From Meandrina meandrites (taxonomy: Eukaryota; Cnidaria; Anthozoa; Scleractinia; Meandrinidae), in the NCBI GenBank assembly GCA_963693305.1, contig OY855913.1, positions 9,523,201 to 9,587,200 of the forward strand: 64,000 nt of DNA. Direction: 5' to 3'. Below the pieces are notes generated by a model. That model was not told the DNA's origin. It saw only the letters and a program-made list of their open reading frames with translations, and ran no database searches. The position numbers and the translations under genes were made by a program. The stretch's first letter is position 1. Every line of letters begins with the position of its first letter. Of this stretch, positions 56,187 through 64,000 are shown piece by piece.

Positions 56187-56359
56187 ATTCTCCGAGAATT
56201 GACTGAGCCCGCGGTTTTCGTCCAAGCAACATGACGCATTTGTTCGCGCGATTGCTTCCGGGGAACTCGTGAGCGCTCGCGCTAGTTTTCGATTGGATGA
56301 AATAATTCGGAAACTCTTCGAGTGCTTCAACGAAGATTTGCCAAAACTGGCACTTGTTG

Positions 56360-57640
56360 CCCCGAGTGGTTTAACAGTTGTGTTGTAATGATTTTCTTCC
56401 TTGCACGAAATTCTTCTTCCCGCCTCATGGGCGAGAGAAAGAGAGCTGTTAATTAGTAACAAAAATATATTTTCTTCTATACTGCCTTAGTTTATAAGAC
56501 GGTTTCTGACAACCTATGATATTTAATCATCAATTGGTATGTTGCTCGTCAATCGAGAAAATGAATAAAATGTTAATATGTATAAATTTATAGATCAAGA
56601 ACTATCTTTTAAAAGATAGCGACTGTAAAAAAATATACAAAGCGCATTAAACATGAATATCTTTTGAAAGTAGTTTTCGCTATATTGCTGCCGTATAAAA
56701 TCGCAAATGCGCGAGTTTTGTGGTGTTGGTCGGGATGCGAGCTGATTACAGTGATTGCATGTATCAAGAGAGTATAAAGTGTATCTACCACTACCTATGT
56801 GCCTCGTTGTATTCGTGTCAAAGTTAATGAATTTGCTTGCTTGTCCGTTTTCCTCGGAAGGATATGATTTTCAATCGAGTCGCTTTTCCGAAAATTCCCT
56901 CTTGTGCCCTTACTTGTTATTACCAGCCAACCAGTGAATTCTTTGGAAGATAGTGGAGATTAAATGGTAGACTTTCTCAAAGCCCGTTTTCGGAAGTTAG
57001 GTTGTCTGGCGGAGAACTGACTTTTCTCGCCTGCAGCGCGTCATTTTTTAGCGACCAGTTTTCTGGTCGTCGGTGTGTCTGGGGATGTGGCAGCATTGAT
57101 AGCCAATCAGCGAACGCCATATCTGATGACGTCATTTTCCAGGAAACTTGATCCTTGCAAATCCTTCGCTCGCTCATGCATAAGAGTCGACTTGTGTCAA
57201 GTCTAATAAAATGGTTGATATTATCTTTTGACGCCGTAGGTTTAGTCAACGTGCGAAGTCGGGGGACAAAGAAAACCGGGACCAGTTAGGGTGTTAAATT
57301 ATCATGACCACCCTCAGAGTTGTTCCAGTACCATTTAGGGCCGAGCCCTAATATTAACGTAAAAAATTCTAATGATCTCCATAAGTTTTTATAATATTAG
57401 TTGTGAGAATTTGTTAGAAGAACAAAGCCATTTCCCTTTGGTGATCCTTTTGTCCTGTTAAGTATTGATGTTGTGAGGAGAAATTTGATGTTGGTACGAC
57501 AGGAGCTACCTGTCAAGGAAGGTGTTTGGAGCAATCGTCTTTATCGATGTCAAAAACTGAAAATCTGGTGTTTGTCTAGCCTGTGACCGGACTGGGTAGT
57601 CTATTCACAGGCCTAACTGACCAATCAGCTTCAACGAACC
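56360..57640. other. Intergenic, no recognised gene
   Basis: AT-rich with unremarkable short ORFs. Confidence 0.35.
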
Positions 57641-57795
57641 ATAATAAATATCACCGACTGACAACAACTTTCACTTGACTTTGAAGATGTCTTCCGCTCA
57701 GGTTGTCACCAACAACAGTTCTTTTCAGAACTACTCTTAACCGGACGATCACAGTACACTATACGAACTACCGATACTCCTGGGTTCAAACCAAT
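57640..57795 (+). repeat. Dispersed retroelement-like repeat (copy 1)
   Basis: GACTGACAACAACTTTCACT, TTGACTTTGAAGATG, GATCACAGTACACTATACGA and ACTCCTGGGTTCAAACCA are shared with the copy at 62762-62925. Each copy has lost different pieces. I associate the pattern with cnidarian Penelope-like terminal sequences, but no coding part is present. Confidence 0.5.
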
Positions 57796-57921
57796 TGCAG
57801 TGTTTGTCTTGTTATATAAATTAGAACCACCTAAGGGTGAATGAGTCACGTCCACAAAACGAGCTTCTGGTTCCTTTATTCCTGTCAAATGTTCGAAGAT
57901 CTTCCATTCACCGAGATATGC

Positions 57922-57945
57922 GTTTCATCCCCCCCCCCCCCCCAC
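57922..57945. repeat. C-tract
   Basis: About 18 C residues then CACCCC. One of several long G/C homopolymers in the window (also 33040-33056, 45897-45911, 46380-46393, 48983-48997, 49083-49097). Confidence 0.8.
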
Positions 57946-58829
57946 CCCTCTCCCAAAATTCACTCGGCTGAAATCAGGAAATAGCCACTATTTTCCAAAA
58001 TGACATCTGAAACCATTCTGGTCCCGAAGGGCTATGGGGACGAGAATGATCTGAGGACACTCAATTGAAAGTTTTTTCTTAGATCCGAGAACGTGAATTT
58101 TATATAATTACATTTAAAAGACTGCAGTGTAGGCGAAAAAGTCCGGCGGTGGCGCACGTAACTTATTATGTAATGATTCTACATTCTTTTCAACAGAAAC
58201 ATTCTCCCCTCTCAACAAAAAATTCCACTATCCCCAGTTCCCTGTCAACTTCTTTCTTGTTCCACGTTCCAATTTACTCGCGTGATGCTCCCGCGGTTGT
58301 TCGCGCGCTGCTCTCTTTGAGCGTGAAGAAGGCGACAATTTTTTTCCGAAAATTATTTATTCCATCACTTGTTTGAACTAGTTGAAGGGAATCGAAGTCT
58401 GTATTAGACTGGCACGGACGAATATTTGATCAGCGGCGTTGCTAAAGCAAATATATCTGCATGCGAATACAAGTCATCCCGTTTCGTTTTCACCGGAGCC
58501 GTTTTATCGCTAAAACTTGCGTAGAAGGCTTAGTGCCATTTGAAGCCGAAGCCGCGTTATCAACGTAAAATTTCTCCGAACAGAATTCTGTTTTCTCTCG
58601 CAGGTCTAGTTGGGAGAATTTGAAAGGTTTCCGCTAGGTGCGTGATCATGTTTCCAATTTTCGGACACCCGTATATCAGTGCTTGTTTATGCAGCATTAT
58701 ATATTTCTGGACTAAAATGATTTATTTTTAGAACTGGAATTGTTACGATTATTTGCAACTTGTTTTGTAATCGTTTTAGTGTCATTTCCGAGCATTAGAG
58801 AGGAAAGAGAGCGCAAGCGAGGATTTTAA

Positions 58830-59118
58830 GGTGGTGGCAAACGAGGACACATTGTTGCGGACACATTTGTTGCTCATGATGTTTATTGGGTGGGCAAACG
58901 AGCGGGACACAAAACATTTGTTTTGTGTCCATGCTGCGCAAACGGGGAAACATTTGTTGCGGACACAAAATGTTTCTGACAAAACTCAGAAACATTTTTT
59001 GTGTCTCGGACACAAAATTTGTGTCCGCAACAAATGTTGCGCGAACGAGCAAACGGGGAAACATTTGTGTCCGCAACAATGTGTCCGCAACATTGCTCGG
59101 TCCTCGTTTGCCACCACC
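58830..59118. mobile_element. Palindromic MITE, GGTGGTGGCAAACGAGG type
   Basis: GGTGGTGGCAAACGAGGAC (58830) is mirrored by GTCCTCGTTTGCCACCACC (ending 59118). The inner repeat GTTGCGGACACA occurs several times on both strands. Flanks are TTAA (left) and TTTA (right), a near match. Open frames on both strands come from the palindrome. Confidence 0.75.
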
Positions 59119-59121
59119 TTT

Positions 59122-60295
59122 AGTGCGAACCAGGCGAACTGAATGGAGTTCCGTCATGTTCCGTGTCCTCGTTTCGTTGTCAGTTCTTGTCAACATGCTT
59201 GAATTAACGATATCATTTATATTTCGTCTTCCGAAAAAAAAATAATGCGTGTGTTAGGACTCCATCTGTTTTCTTCACCAATCATGATCATGGGAGGACC
59301 GATCGAAATAATAATCTCACCCCTCACCCTCGACATTTTAGAAACGAAATCTAAAAAGAAAAAATACTTAGCGCCTAAATGAGCACTTCTGTACAAAGCC
59401 CACGAACAGAATCGATGTCAACGAAAAAACAGTAACTGCTTGGCAACAGGTGGGAAGTGAGTAAATTTTTAGCAAAAGAACACTTGTCGAAATCAATAAA
59501 CACTTTTAACATGTTACTGACCTGGTTGTAGACAAAAATAGCACTTAAACGACATATGGTCATTGTTTAAACGAAATTCGCTGAAATTTGCTCTCTTACC
59601 GTGTAAGACCTAAATATATTTGCATGTTAGTTTTTATCTAGCCTCAGTGTGGGTAAACTTGACGATGATACTGCACTCGAATTTTCTTTTGGACGTGAGT
59701 GCAGGCTGGTTCGGCGTGGGTGGGCGACTAAAAATTCTTCAGTGTGCTTATCGTCTCCTAGGTAAATGATTTTCACTTAGAAAATTTAAGTGCAACCTTT
59801 ATTAAAACGTAATGGAAGGGGGCATTCCAATTTTGAAACGTGTCGGTTTAAATTATTTTGCCCCTTTTATCACCCAATCTACGTTTTTGCTATTTTTAGC
59901 TCGTGCTGTCACATTCTTTACGCGCCAAATATGGCATTGTTGTCCAAATATAGCACAAGTGGCCCGCTTGAACGCTTGTCAACCATTGTTGCGCATGAGC
60001 GCGAGTTCGTTTACTCACAACACTCAACATGGATTCGGAATTTTATGGAATCGTTATCATAATTATTAGTATGCGTTAAGATTATTAGTGGTTAAACTTC
60101 CACAAGTTTGTCTTCCTTCCATTGTTCCGTGGTTGTCAGCGTGTGAAACGTGTGATTTTGCTCTTATTGGAGAAATGCACGAAGCGATGAACTGTTTCCG
60201 CGAGAGCGTTCGCTTTGCGGCTTTGTGGAGGTGTTTTTACTCGCAATTATCTCGGTAACTGAAGTGAAGTGATTGTGGTATTGTCAAGCCGCAAA
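59122..60295. other. Upstream region of the coiled-coil gene
   Basis: No recognised repeat or exon. Contains the presumed promoter of the gene at 60296; no TATA box is evident. Confidence 0.35.
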
Positions 60296-63200
60296 ATGCC
60301 ATCTTCTAGTATCCCGGTCCCAGATAGGGATCTAGGAAATTCTCCATCTTCACGGAAAAACACGATGGAGGATTTACGAAGACACAACAGCAAACTGAGG
60401 TCGGATTTGGAGGCCGAGCGAACTAAAGTTCGTCAAGTTTTGCGGGATAAGTCTGCAGAGGTAAAGAGAATTCAAGACAATTTTGAGAAGGAAAAGCAAA
60501 AAGTGATTGAACTCGCAACGAAACGATTGACAAACGAGCATGCGGCAGAGCTTAAGAAAGTGCGGGAAAACACGGCCAAAGAGAAGGACAACGAAATGAG
60601 GCAAGTGCTCAAGTTCAAGGAAGAAGAAGTCAAAACGATGAGGCAGCAAATTAGTGACGAAAAGGAGAAAAACAGACATGCTGAAGAGGAATTGAGGAGG
60701 GTTTTAGTTGATCGGAGTAAAGAAGGAGAGGATCATACTGAAGTAGAACGAAAATTGCGGAGCGAAGTCGCTGCGCTCAAGGAACAAAAGCAAAAAGCTG
60801 AGGAAATGTATCGAGTCAAATGCTCGGCGGATAACGAGAAAGCTGAACTTATACGCCGTATGAAAGCCGATCACGAAATCGAGCTTCAGAAATTTGTAAA
60901 GGACTCTAAACGCGAATCGATCCATAGTTTACAACAGAGGAGGTTAACTGAGAAAGCTTTAGAAGAGAAGGCTCACGAGTTAGCTTACAAGGATCACTTA
61001 GCAAGGAAACTTGAAGCTGAAAAGGATGACCTTCAAAGAAGATTATCGCAGTCGGGAGATCCAGATACGTTGCGGCGATCAAGCCTTCGAACGAGTGCTT
61101 CGTTTGATATGGGTCTCAGCGATCGCTTAGAAGAAAGCGTAAGTATCACATTTTCAACGTAAAATTATTTCAGTAGGAAAAGTAACGCTTGGGTTATTTT
61201 TACTTTGTTAGTTTTGTAGTGGATTTAAACTTAATTGGAAATGGCTTCCAACCGCTCTATATCGCCGAAGTGCAAATTAATTTTTATACAAATCCCAATT
61301 GTCTATGCTTTTAACAACAGCCTTTAAAGCCAAACTTATTCTTCCGACTGATTTTTAATCATGTTTATGTCTGGTGCTCGCGATGTCGATACTTTTGTTA
61401 GTTCAGAAGATGTTTTGCTTCTGGTATTGTTGTCGACAAATCGATAGCTTTAAATTGGATTACGGTAAGCCGGTGATTGGAGAGATATGGCAGTGCAATG
61501 TAAAACGTAGTCGCTTGTAGTAAAATTTGGAATTTTCATGAGGCTCAATACTAATGGAAGTATCTCTCTTTGCAAAAACAGCTTCAAGGAGCACGTTTAT
61601 TACTGTTCTCGTAGAAAGTTGGATCGTGAAAATCATTTAACGGAGCTGTTGATAGACCATTTAAATCGAATGACGGATTCAATGAGCAAAGATAGGCAGT
61701 GAAAACAAATTATTCAACGTAATAACAACATCCATTAGCACAATGCTTCTAAAATTTTTATACCCCTGCGGTTGTTTACTGAAATGCGTTACTATGCATT
61801 TAATTTGCTACAATATTGTAGTTGATACTGTGTTTTGTTGTTGCAAGATAAATTATTATTGGCTTAACTGCTAGCAAACGTTATCAGAATTAAGTTGTTC
61901 TAGAAAACACAGCAGATATTTGGACATGAATTAAGATAGTCACTTCTTTATGATCAATAATTTTATTGCAAGTATAAACACTTTTTGGTACTGTAAATAA
62001 TATTTGTCCTTACAAAAGTGCTGTGCACATTAGATGCCAAATATTATAAATTATTTTATGTTACCAAATTATGCTTTTCATTGCACTTTGTATTTCTTGC
62101 AAATTTTAATATGTTTAATGAGTGCTCAAATGGCTAGGAACATATTACCTTTTATTTATATTTTCAAAACACAAATTTTTCTTGGGCAATTTTATAACGT
62201 CATTGTTTTAATTAACAAACTTACAAAAGTTTCAGGTAACATAGGGAACTCTATTTTTAAAATGATTGATAATGGATTTGTGTTGACAAAATTTTATTGA
62301 AAAGTCTTTGACAACAGGAACATGTTTGTAAGTTGCAGTGACCTCCCAAGGCTATCATTGTATCGTCACTCTACAGGGATCAACTCTTCCAAAATGAAAA
62401 TACATTTTTATTTTTTGATTCTGGGAATGTAGCCACATTTAACTTGAGAATTTAACTTGAAATCTTTAGGTTATAAATTTCCAAGAGTGATCAGGATATG
62501 ATCCTTCCATTTTGTATCAGTATAATGGAACAAGTATGTAGACAGTACAGGTCACTTTTAGAGAAAGATGTCAACTTTAAAAGGAGTCTTTTATTTTGCC
62601 GTTGTGTAGTTAAATTCTAAAGCCTGGTTCATGTGCAATGCAAGCACAAACACAACTGGAAGTGCATTAAAGCAAGCAGAAATACAAATGTGCAGATTGG
62701 ATTTTGTTTTTCATTTTCTGCTGGCATTTTTGCACTTGCATTTGCGCAGCAGCTTCAGCTTCAACAGACCAGACGTATAACATCATAGACTGACAACAAC
62801 TTTTCACTTGACTCTGAAAATAACTTGCACGCAGATTGTCAAAACGTCAGTCACCAACAATCATCGATCACACTATATGGCAAACTACTTAACTCCTGGG
62901 TCCAAACCATTTGCTAAATTTGAAAGTGTAAACAATTGCAAATGCAAGCAGCTACTTCAGATAGTCAAGTGCGTGGAGTTTCGGCTTATGTTGTTCTCTG
63001 AGAGCTTTCTTCAGCTAGCTTGAAGGTGGAAGGAAAACAGGGCTCAATTTAGATGGCTTGAGCCTTGTCCATTGGGCAAGCGAGACTGACAAGTAACTTT
63101 GTCTTACCCAGCAAGAAAATTTATTTTTCCCGGATGGTTAGATGGCACTTTTTTGAGCCCTCAGACCATCACTGTATATTACACGTAACTTTTTTGTTAT

Positions 63201-63572
63201 TTGCTAAAGTTGAGAAGCCAATAACCTTTCCTCAATTGAAAATAAAACTACATGCATATTATATTTGCTATATAATAAAATTACAAATGTAACAAGTCAT
63301 TTTGACTAATATGTAATGTTTTCCAGTTGCTTCTTTAGTTAGAGTCGCCTCAATGGCAAAAACACAAACACAAATTTGAATATGAGTCCTAACAAAATTT
63401 ATGTGAAATCTGTCCTCTGTTTATTATCAGTAGTAGAAAGATAAATTAATTTGCATCAATTTGTACAATACAGCCCCTTGTGAAGAAGGACAAAGAGCGA
63501 GAATTAAAGAAGAAAAATGCTGAGCTACAATCAAAGGTGGAAAGCCTGGAAAGGAAGTGTGCAGTATTAGAG
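60296..63572 (+). CDS. Long coiled-coil protein, 5' part (possibly RIM-binding-protein- or JAKMIP-like)
   Basis: Exon 60296-61138 (281 codons, donor GTAAGT, phase 0) joins exon 63474-63572 (33 codons, acceptor TACAG, donor GTTAAT). The gene continues beyond the window. After a short Ser/Pro-rich start (MPSSSIPVPDRDLGNSPSS) nearly all residues form one coiled coil with heptads and high Lys/Glu (KLRSDLEAERTKVRQVL; LKFKEEEVKTMRQQISDEK). A Ser-rich linker (DTLRRSSLRTSASFDMG, about 255-271) is followed by another coil (ERELKKKNAELQSKVESLER). That last pattern recalls the N-terminal coils of RIM-binding proteins or JAKMIPs, but coiled coils resemble each other, so the family is not established. The start is the first ATG; a longer open frame upstream begins with GTG only. 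Confidence 0.7.
61139..63473. other. First intron of the coiled-coil gene
   Basis: 2.3 kb, AT-rich; contains the dispersed repeat copy at 62762-62925. No other feature identified. Confidence 0.4.
62762..62925 (+). repeat. Dispersed retroelement-like repeat (copy 2)
   Basis: Matches 57640-57795 at GACTGACAACAACTTTTCAC, TTGACTCTGAAAAT and ACTCCTGGGTCCAAACCATT. It retains a CAAAACGTCAGTC block missing from copy 1. Confidence 0.5.
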
Positions 63573-64000
63573 GTTAATTTCTATTTTCCTACTATGATTA
63601 TACAGTGAACATTAGCCATTTTGGTGTTGCTAAAGACTACAAGATTCATTTTCCAAAGAACATAATTTTCATTGTTTACAAACACCAATACAGCCTAATG
63701 ACTACAAGATTCATTTCCCAAAGAATGCAATTTTCATTTTTTACAAACGCCAATATGGCTGCCATGAAAACGCTGTATTGACCAACTTGTTTGGTTTGTT
63801 ACAGTGTATATCTTCTTCCACACCTTTGTTTAATTATACTAAAGATACAATGTTCATGTACCTGGTCTTATCTTAATTCTGAAAAAAAAGAACAGAGGGT
63901 GTTCATGTTTTTATCAGAATTGAAATTCAGGTTACATTGTAATAATCAGATCAAAAGTGTTCTCAAACAAGGACATTTCTCAACATAACACCAAATTCTC

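Noticed and set aside
58795..59245. ORFs of 103-133 codons on both strands
   Set aside because: They lie in the GTTGCGGACACA palindromic MITE; peptides are low-complexity repeats of the element.

Overview
The window looks like nuclear DNA from a cnidarian, most probably a stony coral or sea-anemone relative. Genes are split by many short GT-AG introns. The DNA is AT-rich and full of short palindromic elements, tRNA-derived SINEs, LINE tails and Penelope-like fragments of kinds I associate with anthozoans. I found no bacterial operons, CRISPR array, rRNA or intact tRNA. Species cannot be decided from sequence alone.

Layout by region. 1.3-10.7 kb (+): a septin of the Septin-2 type in eleven coding exons; the first coding exon is unresolved, and its introns hold several nested mobile elements. 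12.1-18.7 kb (+): an unrecognised two-exon gene with a 6-kb intron and a possible alternative first exon. 20.9-21.9 kb (+): a single-exon class A GPCR. 23.3-30.4 kb (-): a five-exon patatin-like phospholipase in which a block of membrane helices lies between the catalytic Ser and Asp. 30.9-36.6 kb: intergenic, made largely of MITEs, LINE tails and a 400-bp palindrome. 37.0-46.9 kb (-): a small zinc-finger plus coiled-coil protein whose introns carry a Penelope fragment, a LINE tail and a Harbinger-like element holding a broken RecQ-like helicase piece. 48.0-55.5 kb (+): POLDIP2 in eleven exons, transcribed away from the zinc-finger gene across about 1 kb. 55.5-60.3 kb: intergenic, with MITEs. 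60.3 kb to the end (+): the 5' part of a long coiled-coil protein that runs out of the window.

The genes do not form one pathway; this is ordinary eukaryotic gene order. For every multi-exon model the splice phases were checked by hand: all listed exons join in frame, except that the start of the septin is open. The most interesting signals are the membrane-split patatin, a Harbinger-like element whose empty site can be read from an interrupted LINE ORF, a TIR pair with matching 3-bp target duplications that encloses the first exon of the zinc-finger gene, hammerhead-like cores in a Penelope-like element, a set of TTAA-flanked MITEs, and a GC-AG intron in POLDIP2. No convincing multi-gene 'new system' was seen.
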